Assembly (NCBI RefSeq): GCF_025149915.1
Contig: NZ_CP102278.1
Span: 2,401,501 to 2,465,500 of the forward strand
DNA length: 64,000 nucleotides
DNA from: Coprococcus eutactus
GTDB taxonomy: Bacteria; Bacillota; Clostridia; Lachnospirales; Lachnospiraceae
Direction: 5' to 3'
In this document: positions 9,538 through 20,335 of the stretch, in pieces
Position numbering within the stretch: position 1 is the first letter of the stretch
Layout: every line of letters starts with the position of its first letter
Made by a program: the position numbers and the translations under genes
The notes under the pieces: model-generated
The model's input: the letters and a program-made list of their open reading frames with translations, nothing else
What the model was told of the DNA's origin: nothing
Database searches by the model: none

Positions 9538-10213
9538 CTGGTACTCCTGCTGAGAAGATCCTGCCATCTTCGATCCGTATCATCTGGTCTGCCATGGTTG
9601 CGATCTCTTCATTATGAGTAATCATCACTATTGTCTGTGCAAACTCTTTACCAGTCAGCTTTAACAGTGCAATGACATCCATGCTGGTCTTGCTGTCCAG
9701 ATTGCCTGTCGGCTCATCAGCCAATATGATAGAAGGTTTTGCTGCCAGCGCTCTGGCTATCGCAACCCTCTGCTGCTGGCCTCCTGACAGCTGGTTAGGC
9801 ATGGAAAATTTCTTTTCCGATAAGCCGAGCACATCCATAATTTTATCTACATACACAGTGTCTATCTTCGTTCCATCCAGCTCGATCGGAAGCACTATAT
9901 TCTCGTACACATTTAATATCGGCACCAGATTGTAATTCTGGAAGACAAATCCTATCTTTCGTCTTCTGAATATCGTAAGTGCCTCATCGTCCATTTCAAA
10001 AATAGCTTTGCCGTCCAGTATAACATCTCCTGATGTTGGCCTGTCGAGACCTCCTAAGAGATTTAGAAGTGTTGACTTTCCGCTTCCCGAACTACCTATG
10101 ATAGATACAAATTTTCCCTCTTCAATATCAAGTGACACATCTGTAAGCGCATGCACGACATTGTCTCCTATTCCGTATGTCTTTGTAAGATTGTGGGTTG
10201 ATAATATATTCAT
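9506..10213 (-). CDS. ABC transporter ATP-binding protein (MacB/LolD type)
   Basis: Walker A GSSGSGKST is at 40-48. The Q loop (FVFQNYNLVP), signature LSGGQQQR, Walker B ILADEP and H loop (ITHNE) are all intact. The phrase GFVFQNYNLVP and the GNLDS sequence are typical of the MacB/LolD subfamily that drives FtsX-type permeases. GGAAGAGG precedes the ATG. It is the first gene of the transporter pair, and a terminator of the upstream HAD gene separates the two units. Confidence 0.9.
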   Translation of the reverse strand: MNILSTHNLTKTYGIGDNVVHALTDVSLDIEEGKFVSIIGSSGSGKSTLLNLLGGLDRPTSGDVILDGKAIFEMDDEALTIFRRRKIGFVFQNYNLVPILNVYENIVLPIELDGTKIDTVYVDKIMDVLGLSEKKFSMPNQLSGGQQQRVAIARALAAKPSIILADEPTGNLDSKTSMDVIALLKLTGKEFAQTIVMITHNEEIATMADQMIRIEDGRIFSAGVPDGANGGEKDA

Positions 10214-10360
10214 GATACCTCTTCCTTTTCATTTCTTTTTCATTTTCTGCCATTTCTTTGTCTGATCTACTTGATGGTTTTATTCTAACATCCACATCTT
10301 ACAATCTTATTACGTTTAATATTAAGATTTAGTGGTCACTGCTTACATTATCAATATATT

Positions 10361-10397
10361 AAAAGACCCAGCCCCTGTTAATAAGAGACTGAGCCTT
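10361..10397 (-). terminator. Terminator of the HAD phosphatase gene
   Basis: On the minus strand AAAGGCTCAGTC pairs with GGCTGGGTCTTT through several G-U pairs around a loop of about 13 nt, and a T-run follows. It lies between the HAD stop and the start of the ABC operon. Confidence 0.6.
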
Positions 10398-10437
10398 TGA
10401 TTCCTATCCATTATTTATGTCTGTTTCTATACTTCGC

Positions 10438-11241
10438 CTACAAGTTGGCTGCCAGCACCTGCTCCATAACCTGGAGCACTCCACGCTCCTCATTGGATGG
10501 GGCGCGGAATCTTGCAAACTTCTCCATGCCAGGCTGCGCATTTGCCACGATATAGCTGTAGTATACCGTCTTCAGCATCTCCGCATCGTTGAAGTTGTCT
10601 CCGAATGCCATCATCTCGCTGGTATCGATACCAAGAAGTTCCCCGATCTTTCTCATGGCCATTCCCTTATTGATACCTTTATTCATGATGTCGATCCATT
10701 CTCTTCCGCCCACAGTGACTGAGAAGTTATCTCCAAAACGTGGCGTATAGATCTCTTTGTACTTCACGGCGGCATCCTTATCCGGAGCAAATATCGTAAA
10801 CTTATTGGACTCGACGTCAAGGCTTCTCATATCATCAACAAACACAAGATTACTGAGAAATGCTTTGAAAAACTTCGCATACTTCTCGTATTTTTTCAGG
10901 ACATATGCTCCGGATAGGGCACATAGTACAGCAACACCATCCGTCTCGTCCTCCACAAAGCGTATCATACTCTGGTACTCTTCCACATCCATCAGGCTCT
11001 TGTATATGATCTTGCCGCAATTGGAAATAGCCGCACCGTTATCACCGATGACCACCATCTTATCCATCTTGTCTCCGAACATGTCCCTCAGGGTGTACAT
11101 CGGTCTTCCGCTGGCTACAACAAAACGAATCCCCTTCTCATCCAGCCTGTCAATGTAATCAAAGAAACCATCCGGGAGTTTTCCATTCTCCATAAGCAGT
11201 GTGTGATCCATGTCGGATGCAATTAATTTTACGTTCTTCAT
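10438..11241 (-). CDS. HAD-superfamily Cof-type phosphatase
   Basis: Motif I is DMDHT with catalytic D10 and D12. Motif II is VVASGRP, the lysine region is NKGMAMRKI and motif III is AFGDNFNDAEML. The long insertion between motifs II and III is a type IIB cap, so this is the Cof group, which dephosphorylates sugar phosphates or cofactor intermediates in the cytosol. At 267 aa it is of usual size. It lies downstream of the GH31 gene on the same strand after about 120 bp of low-complexity DNA with repeated TATATTCTCT-like units, probably its own promoter region. The exact substrate is unknown. Confidence 0.85.
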   Translation of the reverse strand: MKNVKLIASDMDHTLLMENGKLPDGFFDYIDRLDEKGIRFVVASGRPMYTLRDMFGDKMDKMVVIGDNGAAISNCGKIIYKSLMDVEEYQSMIRFVEDETDGVAVLCALSGAYVLKKYEKYAKFFKAFLSNLVFVDDMRSLDVESNKFTIFAPDKDAAVKYKEIYTPRFGDNFSVTVGGREWIDIMNKGINKGMAMRKIGELLGIDTSEMMAFGDNFNDAEMLKTVYYSYIVANAQPGMEKFARFRAPSNEERGVLQVMEQVLAANL

Positions 11242-11360
11242 GACTTCTCTTCCTTGTATATTCTCTAATGTTATATTCTCTGGTATTATATTTTCTGATG
11301 TCTATCAGGTAATATTATATATTAACCAGGCCTCTGCCAGCTTATCCCTTGCCATGCATC

Positions 11361-13349
11361 CTATTTAAATAAGAGCGCACAATTCTTCTCCAGATCATAC
11401 TCCCTTGTATAACCGTCATCATCATAAAGCTTGTAACTACTGTTCTCATATCCAATAAGCTGCATTGTACCCTTATCAATATCAGCAACGCACTCCGCCA
11501 CATCCACGACTGGTATACATTTGCCACTTCTTACAAAAAGGATAACTTCATTCAAAGGTACCTCAACAAAGTGATGTCCCGCAGGCATCTCCGTCTGCTC
11601 CACTGAGCCATCTGCCGTAAACCTTACAAGCATCATATTCTCTGGCAGATACACATATCTTCCGATGGCATTCTGCGTGTAAACCGGTGCGATCATGATC
11701 TCATTTCCAAGCATGAGCTGATCCTCAACATGAGCCGCGATCCTATCATCCGGATATTCAAATGCCAGCGGCTTGAACATCATGTCGTCCGTCAAGGCAG
11801 CCTTCATGTACTCGCTGTATATATATGGAAGCAACCGGTAACGGACACCGATCACATTCCTGAAATCCTCTATATGCTCAAACTGATAGCACTCCTGATT
11901 TCTTGTGCCCTCACAAGAATGGTCACGCATGAGCGGTGTGAACACGCCGAGTGCGAGCCATCTGAGAAGAAGGTCTCTGGATGTGTCGCATCCAAATCCA
12001 CCGAGATCCGCGCCCGTATACAGGAAACCGCACATATTCATGGACGGAAGCATCTTGATGTTGAGCAGGATGTGTGACCACCACGATTTGTTATCGCCCA
12101 TCCAGACTCCGCCATAACGGTGCATTCCGATATATGAGGAGCGTGAAAACAAAAGTCGTCTCTCATCCGGTGAGATCTCCCGAAGGGCCTCGCCTGCTGC
12201 CCTTGTCATGTTATATCCAAAGAGGTTATGAACCTTGTCGTGACGCACCATCTCACCATCCACATTGTGATACATAGATGCGTAATCCTTCGGATTGTTG
12301 CCAACACCTGCCGCCATACCCGAGATGCCCCAGACATCGTCCACAGTCTCGTCCTTCTCAATGAACTTCTTCATAGCTTTCTTCAGCTCGCTCACGCCCT
12401 CCGGGGTGAAGAAGATCGCCGGCTCATTCATGTCATTCCAGAATCCCTCTATACCTGCATCCGTGAGGATCTTATATTTTGCACCGAACCAGCGTCTCGC
12501 CTCAGGGTTCAGCACATCAGGGAAATGCGTATATCCCGGCCATACCGCCGCAACGAAATCACTTCCATCTGCTCTCTTACAGAAGTAGTTATTTGCCACG
12601 CCCTCCTCATACACATCGTAGCCTTTCTCTATCTTTACTCCGGCATCGATGATCGGGATCAGGCGTATATTATCCTTTTTCAGATTCTCCACATACTCCG
12701 AAAAATCGCCAAAGTCGTCATTTATGGTGAAATCCTTATAGCTGTCCATGTAATCTATATCCATGTAGACCATATCGATCGGGATGTGGTTCTCTCTGTA
12801 TTTTCTCGCCACCGTCTCAAAGTCCTCCGGTGTCTTGTATCCCCAGCGACTCTGTCCAAATCCAAATGCAAACTTTGGCGGGATATAACTCCTTCCGATC
12901 ATCTTCCTGAACTGCTTTGTGATATCATATGGGCTGTCACCTGTTATCACATAGATATCCAGATCTGCGCTGTCACAGAAAATGTGCAGCTCATCGCACT
13001 TCGTATATCCCACGTCAAATGTGATCGTGGATGGATAGTCAAAATACAGGCCAAATGTCTGCGCTCCTGAAACTATAATAAAGTTGTGTGATGCATACAG
13101 TGAGTATACATCCTCGTGATGATGCGGATTGTCTGCATTGTTGCTTATGTACTTGTAGCCTCTCTTGTTGATTCCTCTGTTCGCCTCGCCAAGGCCATAC
13201 ACTATATCACTGTCCCCAAGACCAAATGTGTACGAAAATCCGGCTGTTAAGTCTATATTGCCGTGATCTGGCTGTCCTTTTTCTGCTGCGATATCTACCA
13301 CTACTGATTCTGTCTGAAATGGCTTTCCGTATGTATACTTCTTTATCAT
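11361..13349 (-). CDS. Glycoside hydrolase family 31 alpha-glucosidase
   Basis: The nucleophile motif WNDMNEP (D306) and the acid/base region RYGGVWMGDN (D419) are both intact, as are GLGE near residue 52 and FGFGQSRWGY near 163. The family hydrolyses alpha-glucosidic bonds with retention. With no signal peptide the enzyme should act in the cytosol on imported oligosaccharides. The ATG at 13349 is chosen because AGAGGTG lies just upstream; this start follows the stop of the upstream nuclease-like gene very closely, suggesting co-translation. Exact linkage specificity cannot be read from sequence. Confidence 0.9.
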   Translation of the reverse strand: MIKKYTYGKPFQTESVVVDIAAEKGQPDHGNIDLTAGFSYTFGLGDSDIVYGLGEANRGINKRGYKYISNNADNPHHHEDVYSLYASHNFIIVSGAQTFGLYFDYPSTITFDVGYTKCDELHIFCDSADLDIYVITGDSPYDITKQFRKMIGRSYIPPKFAFGFGQSRWGYKTPEDFETVARKYRENHIPIDMVYMDIDYMDSYKDFTINDDFGDFSEYVENLKKDNIRLIPIIDAGVKIEKGYDVYEEGVANNYFCKRADGSDFVAAVWPGYTHFPDVLNPEARRWFGAKYKILTDAGIEGFWNDMNEPAIFFTPEGVSELKKAMKKFIEKDETVDDVWGISGMAAGVGNNPKDYASMYHNVDGEMVRHDKVHNLFGYNMTRAAGEALREISPDERRLLFSRSSYIGMHRYGGVWMGDNKSWWSHILLNIKMLPSMNMCGFLYTGADLGGFGCDTSRDLLLRWLALGVFTPLMRDHSCEGTRNQECYQFEHIEDFRNVIGVRYRLLPYIYSEYMKAALTDDMMFKPLAFEYPDDRIAAHVEDQLMLGNEIMIAPVYTQNAIGRYVYLPENMMLVRFTADGSVEQTEMPAGHHFVEVPLNEVILFVRSGKCIPVVDVAECVADIDKGTMQLIGYENSSYKLYDDDGYTREYDLEKNCALLFK

Positions 13350-13359
13350 GCTGTCACCT

Positions 13360-14124
13360 CTATGCATCTCTCTTCTTCCTTCTGTATCTCTTTTTCTTCT
13401 TCCGAACCGTCTTGCCGCGCTTTGCCGCCTGGGCTTTGCGGAATTCCTGTATCTGCTTGATCATGGCCGCATAGTCCCTCTCGAACAGGATCTCACTTAT
13501 CTCATGATGCACGATCTCCGCCGGAAGTCTGTCCACTATGAGGGTTCTCACGAAGTCCTTGCTCTTGCCCTTATACATCGGCAAACTGTAGGTCTCCTGA
13601 ATATGCGCAAGCTCCGGTCTCCAAAGTATTCGGATGGTGCGCAGAATATCCGCTTTTGGATTGGTCTGCATCTCTCGCACTACATAGAAGTCTATCTTAT
13701 GCATCACTTTATCAGATGGATCAGTTGTGCCTCCACCAATTGCTTTGCCACCCATATTCACATCTGCATTTTCGCCTGCATCTGGCTTGCTGCCTGTATC
13801 TGACTTGCTGCCCGTATCATATTCTTCAACAGATATGATTCCCCAGTAGTCCGGCACATGCTCAGCCACATGACTTGCGTGTGTGCTTCCCACCACAACG
13901 ATATTCTGATCAAAATACAGATCATAATCCGCAACCTGTCTCTCAAGCCGTGTGTATGTATCCGCGTCACTCTTTATCTCGATTCCAACTATCTTGTCCG
14001 GGATGACCATTACCACATCCGCACGGGAACTGCCCACAGTCTTTTCCTCAAGGATCCGCACCTTTCCGTACCTCTCCTCCAGAAATTCAAATAAAGGCTC
14101 GCGTATATCTTTATCTAATAACAT
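13360..14124 (-). CDS. sce7726-like putative PD-(D/E)XK nuclease-fold protein
   Basis: The N-terminal half has the order expected of a restriction-type nuclease core: an early glutamate (FEFLEERYG), SSRADVVMVI with a conserved aspartate, and GIEIKSDADTYTRLERQ giving the E-x-K pair. This matches my memory of the sce7726 family. A Thr/Gly/Asp-rich linker around 110-135 and a very basic tail (RKKKKRYRRKK) suggest nucleic-acid contact. ATG 14124 has GGAGGG 4 nt upstream. It sits directly before the GH31 gene with 10 bp between, though the two functions do not obviously belong together. Confidence 0.6.
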   Translation of the reverse strand: MLLDKDIREPLFEFLEERYGKVRILEEKTVGSSRADVVMVIPDKIVGIEIKSDADTYTRLERQVADYDLYFDQNIVVVGSTHASHVAEHVPDYWGIISVEEYDTGSKSDTGSKPDAGENADVNMGGKAIGGGTTDPSDKVMHKIDFYVVREMQTNPKADILRTIRILWRPELAHIQETYSLPMYKGKSKDFVRTLIVDRLPAEIVHHEISEILFERDYAAMIKQIQEFRKAQAAKRGKTVRKKKKRYRRKKRDA

Positions 14125-14185
14125 CTTTCCCTCCAAAAATCAATTGATTTAAGTAACCTTCATATGTGATTTTGTGCTATATAAA

Positions 14186-14230
14186 AAATCAAGGCAGTGA
14201 ACTTTTAAAGTGAGCTCACTGCCCTGATTT
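14186..14230. terminator. Strong bidirectional hairpin terminator
   Basis: AAATCAAGGCAGTGA (14186-14200) pairs with TCACTGCCCTGATTT (14216-14230) with a single mismatch over 15 bp. It lies between the nuclease-like gene and the end of the upstream region near the DnaJ gene. Confidence 0.75.
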
Positions 14231-14299
14231 CTTAAAACATATATTATCCCATATCACCAAAATTCATTAAATCAGTACCAGATTCCGGCAATATCTCTA

Positions 14300-15223
14300 T
14301 CAGCCTTTATTCACTAGTTCTGTGAACTTCTTAAGTGCTTCCTTAGCCTCCGGTGAAATATTCCTTGGAACTGCAATTCTGACTGTCACATAATGGTCTC
14401 CATGGGTATTACCGCCTCTCGCCTGAACACCTTTGCCACGAAGCCTTATCTTGCTGCCCGACTGTGTTCCCGGAGCTATCTTACACTTTACATCTCCAAA
14501 CATCGTGTGGACGAGTAGTTCTCCTCCGAGAACAGCCACATCAAACGGTACAAGGGCTGTGGTGTAGATATCCAATCCTTTTCTCTCATACCCGGCCTTG
14601 TCCCGGATATTTACCTGTAGGAGCAGATCGCCTGGCTGTCCTTTGCCTGTTCCGGGATAACCCTTGCCGGCAAGCCTTATCACACCGCCATTGTCTATAC
14701 CTGCCGGTATGTGCACTTTAAACTGTGAACTTCCACCGCGTCCATCGTTGAATGACAATGTCTTATCACATCCATAGACAGCCTCGTCAAAGTCTATCGT
14801 GACACTTGCCTCCATATCTCTGCCTCTGGCATTGAAGTTACCGCTAAAGCCGCCGAAACCGCCTCTCTGTGAGCGACCTCCTCCTCCGCCAAAGAACGAG
14901 CCAAATATATCGCCAAACATATCTCCGAAGTCTCCACCTTCAAAGTGGAATCCTCCGCCACCAAATGGATCTCCTCCTGCAGCTCCACCTGAGCCATCAA
15001 AAGCAGCCATTCCAAATTGATCATACATCTTCCTCTTCTCAGCATCAGACAGTACCGCGTAGGCCTCAGAAGCCTCTTTAAACTTCTCTGCAGCTGACGC
15101 ATCGCCAGGATTCGTGTCCGGGTGGTATTTCTTCGCCAGGGTTCTATATGCTCTTTTTATCTCAGCGTCTGTGGCTGTCTTCTTGACGCCGAGAACTTCA
15201 TAATAATCTCTTTTTGAAGCCAT
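14300..15223 (-). CDS. DnaJ-family co-chaperone without zinc finger (type II, CbpA-like)
   Basis: A J domain (residues 5-70, with HPD in KKYHPDTN) is followed by a Gly/Phe-rich linker and two beta-rich substrate-binding domains (about 130-300). The CxxCxGxG zinc repeats of classical DnaJ are absent, so this is a type II Hsp40 that stimulates a DnaK ATPase and delivers unfolded clients. It is a single gene here, with no dnaK or grpE nearby, consistent with a second, accessory J protein. No CIRCE-like operator was seen upstream. The protein is full length. Confidence 0.9.
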   Translation of the reverse strand: MASKRDYYEVLGVKKTATDAEIKRAYRTLAKKYHPDTNPGDASAAEKFKEASEAYAVLSDAEKRKMYDQFGMAAFDGSGGAAGGDPFGGGGFHFEGGDFGDMFGDIFGSFFGGGGGRSQRGGFGGFSGNFNARGRDMEASVTIDFDEAVYGCDKTLSFNDGRGGSSQFKVHIPAGIDNGGVIRLAGKGYPGTGKGQPGDLLLQVNIRDKAGYERKGLDIYTTALVPFDVAVLGGELLVHTMFGDVKCKIAPGTQSGSKIRLRGKGVQARGGNTHGDHYVTVRIAVPRNISPEAKEALKKFTELVNKG

Positions 15224-15451
15224 GATTCCTACCTCCCGATAAGCCTATGTATAGTTTAACACTATCTGTCAAGTGATTCCACATTTTTAATGTCAAAATA
15301 AGCACATATATTATGAAATTTTTTAGGCATTTTTATATAATTGATAACTAATTGATCAGCTGTAATATGCCATGTAGATTTCCGAAGTTTACAAATTATC
15401 CCTGCAAGCGGCAAAGTCACGTGCAAACACCGTCTTTGGCACGTTGCACGC
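15224..15451. other. Spacer between the enolase terminator and dnaJ-like gene
   Basis: AT-rich near 15290-15350, then mixed sequence with GTGCAA and TTGCAC blocks around 15421-15450. It should contain the promoter of the DnaJ-like gene. A 73-codon open frame on the minus strand here has no ribosome site or recognisable product and is not called. Confidence 0.4.
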
Positions 15452-15500
15452 AAAAAAAGCACCTCCACCGATATTTTATTCATTCCGTCAGTGGAGATGC
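15452..15500 (-). terminator. Rho-independent terminator of enolase
   Basis: On the minus strand GCATCTCCAC pairs with GTGGAGGTGC across a 29-nt interval and is followed by seven T residues. It lies about 90 bp after the enolase stop. Confidence 0.85.
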
Positions 15501-15591
15501 CTTTGTATGGCTAATACCATATATGTTATATGCAAAATGTGCTACTTCCTTGCAACATATTCTGTATAACATTCATTTTACTTATATTATC

Positions 15592-17079
<1,488 letters not shown>

Positions 17080-17146
17080 TTAATCTAACCAGCCTATAAA
17101 ATCAACATTTGTAATTGTGGATATTTTATCATTTAACGTAATAGCC

Positions 17147-17170
17147 GGGGGGACGGAGGTACCTGTCCCC
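17147..17170. repeat. REP-like palindrome, copy 1
   Basis: GGGGGGACGGAGGT is followed at once by ACCTGTCCCC, an imperfect palindrome. It is the first of five copies in the window, and sits between the ends of the ZIP transporter gene and the start of the enolase leader. Confidence 0.8.
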
Positions 17171-17194
17171 TTTGCCAATGTGGAGATTTTTTAG

Positions 17195-17971
17195 TTAGCC
17201 AAGGGCTACGTCCAGCACCATCATCAGTGCAAAGCCAACCGCAGCTCCGATGGTTCCTATGTTGCTGTGATCCCCCGCCTGAGATTCGGGTATGAGCTCC
17301 TCGATGACAACATAGAGCATGGCTCCCGCCGCAAATGCAAGAAAGTACGGAAGAAACGGCGTAATCTGCACCGCCAGAAGTGCCGTGAGGAATCCTCCAA
17401 GCGGCTCTACCGCACCTGACAGTGTTCCATACAGAAATGCCTTCTTTTTGCTCATGCCTTCACCCACAAGTGGCATGGACACGATCGCTCCCTCAGGAAA
17501 GTTCTGTATGGCGATTCCTATCGAGAGCGCAAATGCTCCAGTGATCGAAACTCCCACATCGCCCATGGCTGCTCCTGCATACACAACCCCCACCGCCATT
17601 CCCTCAGGGATATTATGGAGTGTGACCGCAAATATCATCATCGTGGTCTTCTGCAATTTTGCTTTAACTCCCTCCGGCTTATCACTCTCCAAATGCAGAT
17701 GCGGTATCAAAGTATCAAGAACCAGCAGAAACACTATTCCAAGGGCAAATCCGATAAGCGCAGGCACCCATGCAATCTTTCCCTGTGCCTCCGCCATATC
17801 TATGGACGGCATGAGCAGCGACCATATGGAGGCCGCAATCATGACTCCCGCTGCAAATCCCAGCAGTGCTTTCTCCACCATCGGAGATATTTTTTCTTTC
17901 ATAAGAAATACCATAGCCGCTCCAAGGGTCGTTCCGGCAAATGGTATAAATAATGTTACAAATTCAGCCAT
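17195..17971 (-). CDS. ZIP-family divalent metal transporter
   Basis: About eight membrane helices are visible. The two metal-binding helices have HNIPEGMAVG and QNFPEGAIVS, the paired motifs of the ZIP family. A short cytosolic loop with HLHLESDKPEG follows the third helix, as usual. ZupT-like members import zinc, iron or manganese; the replacement of histidine by glutamine in the second motif does not fix the preferred metal. The 258-aa length is normal. It appears to be a single-gene unit. No Fur or Zur-like operator was recognised upstream. Confidence 0.85.
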   Translation of the reverse strand: MAEFVTLFIPFAGTTLGAAMVFLMKEKISPMVEKALLGFAAGVMIAASIWSLLMPSIDMAEAQGKIAWVPALIGFALGIVFLLVLDTLIPHLHLESDKPEGVKAKLQKTTMMIFAVTLHNIPEGMAVGVVYAGAAMGDVGVSITGAFALSIGIAIQNFPEGAIVSMPLVGEGMSKKKAFLYGTLSGAVEPLGGFLTALLAVQITPFLPYFLAFAAGAMLYVVIEELIPESQAGDHSNIGTIGAAVGFALMMVLDVALG

Positions 17972-18424
17972 TCAATCACCTCTTTATAATATGTAATATC
18001 TTTTATTTTATACATATTCATTTTTTTAATCCTGTGCACATTTCCGAATTAAATATATTTAAAATATATTTAGAAAAAATTTGCAAATTTTTGTCATATC
18101 GATCCCATAAATCATGTCGCAAATTGCATTTACAATTTAATTTAACGGCAAGCCTTTGTCAACACAAGTCCACACACATGATACAAGTTATCAACAAGCA
18201 TCACAAAGTTATCAAAAATTATTGCATTTTATCCACATATAACTGTAATTTTGCAACACAAATTTATGGTGATATTTTGTCAATACATGTTATAATATGA
18301 GCTGTCATTAAATTTCAGGATCAGTGTGTAGATGAAAATAAAAATGGGGATAAATATGAAAGAAAAAGAACCTCTGACTACCACGCGATTCTAGCCGATT
18401 CATCTTATATGCTTAATAAAACAT
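17972..18424. other. Long AT-rich divergent spacer with DnaA-box-like motifs
   Basis: This spacer lies between the ZIP gene (leftward) and the Mur ligase (rightward). It has one consensus DnaA box, TTATCCACA at 18229-18237, preceded by looser matches TTATCAAAA (18209), TTATCAACA (18188) and AAGTCCACA (18166), spaced 20-22 bp. An extended -10 sequence TGTTATAAT occurs near 18290-18298. No gene was recognised. Confidence 0.45.
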
Positions 18425-18453
18425 TTGACATAACGACTTATTGAAAGCATAAT
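18425..18453 (+). promoter_or_regulatory. Sigma-A type promoter of the Mur ligase gene
   Basis: TTGACA at 18425-18430 and CATAAT at 18448-18453 are separated by 17 bp. The leader to the ATG is about 100 nt, very A-rich, and ends in AAGGGG before the start. Confidence 0.7.
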
Positions 18454-18563
18454 ATCAAAAATTGACATTTTAAAATATTATTAAAAAGCATTTTAAAAAA
18501 GAGATTTTAAAAAAGAATTTTTGAAAAGAAATTATTAAAGAAATAATTCCAAGGGGAAAAACC

Positions 18564-20087
18564 ATGAAAGAAAATTTACAATTAACAACTTTATTGGATA
18601 TCTTAGATCAGCAGAAGCTGGTGACAGATTACTCAGAAGATTGCAAGGATATCTCACCTACACATATAACCATCAATTCCAAGGATGTTGTTCCGGGCAC
18701 ATTCTTTGTGTGCAAGGGTGCTTCTTTTAAAGAAGAATATCTGAAATCCGCCATCTCACAGGGTGCTATCGTATACCTGTCACAGCAGAAGTATGACGGA
18801 GTAGACATTCCATATATAATAGTCAGTGATATAAGAAAGGCCATGGCTCTAGCTGCAAGATGGTTCTTCGGCAATCCTGGCGACAACCTTACCAAAGTCG
18901 GTATCACCGGAACAAAGGGTAAGACCACTGTCACATTTGTCATGAAGGATATACTGGACAAGTACACTGATAACAGATGTGCTGCATTCTCAACACATGA
19001 GATAGACGTAGGAACAAAGGTATTTGAAACCACACTCACCACTCCAGAGCCTATCGAACTTCAGACATACTTCGACATGGCGGTAAATGAAGGATGCACT
19101 CACTGTATCATGGAGGTATCATCCCAGGCCATGAAGATGAACCGTATCTACGGAGAGCACTACAAAGTCGGAGTATTTACCAATATCGACTACGATCACA
19201 TCAGCCCGACAGAGCACGCCTCCATGGAGGACTATCTTGGATGCAAGGTATCCTTCCTTAAGCAGTGCGACAACGTTGTGCTGTACAGTGACACAAGATA
19301 TTTTGAAACTATATATAATGAAGTAAGGGACAAGCACGTTGTTGTATATGGAAGCAAGGAATCTGTAGAAAAGCTCATGTCAAGGGATGACGATTTCTTT
19401 GAAAAGGATACTGAATTCGCCAGCATCCACAATGAAGACCTCACAGACCATAACAGCTACTTTGAGCTTATATACGGAGGAGAGAACAGAGCGTACAACA
19501 CCAACCTGATAGGTGACTATAATGTGGAGAACATCGTTGCGGCTATCATCTCGTCTCTGCTCATCGGCATTCCAAACGAACAGATCAGAAGCAGTATCAG
19601 AGACATATACGTTCCAGGACGACTTCAGGTATATCACTGGAAGGATCGTACATTTATGATTGACTACGCCCACAACTATATAAGCATGTACAGACTGTAT
19701 GAGATGGTTAAAAAAACCATGAAGCCAAAGTCAATCACCGTCGTATTTGGCTGCGGCGGCGAGCGTTACAAGAAACGCCGTGAAGACATGGGCAGACTTG
19801 CTGAGCAGTATGCCGACAAGGTCGTTCTCACCATGGAGGATCCTGGTTTTGAGTCCTGTGAGGATATCTGCAAGGAGATCAAGCAGTACATCACAAAGCC
19901 ATGCTATATAATTGTCGACAGAGAGGAGGCTCTGACGCGAGCACTCGATGAGGCTCAGCCTGGCGAGCTTGTCATCACAACAGGAAAGGGTATCGAGAGC
20001 ACCCAGAGGATCAATGGCACATTTGTACAGTGCCACTCTGACGCACAGGTTATTGAGCATTGGCTGACGGAGCATCCGGAGAAGTAA
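18564..20087 (+). CDS. MurE-type Mur ligase with non-DAP substrate motifs
   Basis: The product has MurE architecture: an N-terminal uridine-binding domain with NSKDVVPGTFFVCKG, the ATP loop GTKGKTT (116-122), the probable carbamylated lysine near K228, the NxxN motif in GDYNVEN, DYAHN, and GCGGERYKKRREDMG. MurE adds the third residue to UDP-MurNAc-dipeptide. The DAP-selecting DNPR block is replaced by EDPG (425-428) and GKGHE by GKGIE (474-478), so this may use another amino acid or be a MurE paralogue. It stands alone, without a division or cell-wall cluster. The start has AAGGGG 8 nt upstream. Confidence 0.8.
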   Translation: MKENLQLTTLLDILDQQKLVTDYSEDCKDISPTHITINSKDVVPGTFFVCKGASFKEEYLKSAISQGAIVYLSQQKYDGVDIPYIIVSDIRKAMALAARWFFGNPGDNLTKVGITGTKGKTTVTFVMKDILDKYTDNRCAAFSTHEIDVGTKVFETTLTTPEPIELQTYFDMAVNEGCTHCIMEVSSQAMKMNRIYGEHYKVGVFTNIDYDHISPTEHASMEDYLGCKVSFLKQCDNVVLYSDTRYFETIYNEVRDKHVVVYGSKESVEKLMSRDDDFFEKDTEFASIHNEDLTDHNSYFELIYGGENRAYNTNLIGDYNVENIVAAIISSLLIGIPNEQIRSSIRDIYVPGRLQVYHWKDRTFMIDYAHNYISMYRLYEMVKKTMKPKSITVVFGCGGERYKKRREDMGRLAEQYADKVVLTMEDPGFESCEDICKEIKQYITKPCYIIVDREEALTRALDEAQPGELVITTGKGIESTQRINGTFVQCHSDAQVIEHWLTEHPEK

Positions 20088-20131
20088 GGGACGGACGGTA
20101 ATCAGTCCTTCATCTGTATTCAGTTCATGAA

Positions 20132-20217
20132 AAAAGAGATGTATGTTGTGTATGTGCTATCACGTTTGACTGCTATGGCTTCACTACCGATAGCCCATAC
20201 ACAACATACATCTCTTT
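20132..20217. terminator. Long hairpin terminator after the Mur ligase
   Basis: AAAAGAGATGTATGTTGTG (left) and CACAACATACATCTCTTTT (right) form a perfect outer stem that continues imperfectly through GTGCTATC/GATAGCCC to a loop of about 27 nt. A and T runs at the ends make it bidirectional. The stem is unusually long for a terminator. Confidence 0.75.
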
Positions 20218-20301
20218 TATTATAGTTTTTGAAGCAGATGAATGGCTGATCACCTGTGTTTTGACTGAACATTAGATATGCAATGATAAACCACAGGTTT
20301 A

Positions 20302-20329
20302 TTGCCTTTCTTGCGGCTCAGCTTATAAT
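20302..20329 (+). promoter_or_regulatory. Promoter of the putative ncRNA
   Basis: TTGCCT at 20302-20307 and a perfect TATAAT at 20324-20329 are 16 bp apart. Transcription would start near 20336. An additional TTGACT/GATAAA pair lies about 40 bp further upstream. Confidence 0.55.
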
Positions 20330-20335
20330 GAATAG

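Noticed and set aside
12228..13070. 280-codon plus-strand frame opposite the GH31 gene
   Set aside because: It mirrors the coding strand of a clear GH31 enzyme, is His/Ile-rich without any family pattern, and has no ribosome site.
15262..15483. 73-codon minus-strand frame downstream of enolase
   Set aside because: It overlaps the enolase terminator, has no ribosome site and no recognisable sequence.
18156..18237. Replication origin
   Set aside because: DnaA-box-like motifs are present, but dnaA, dnaN, recF or gyr genes are absent and the flanks are ordinary genes.
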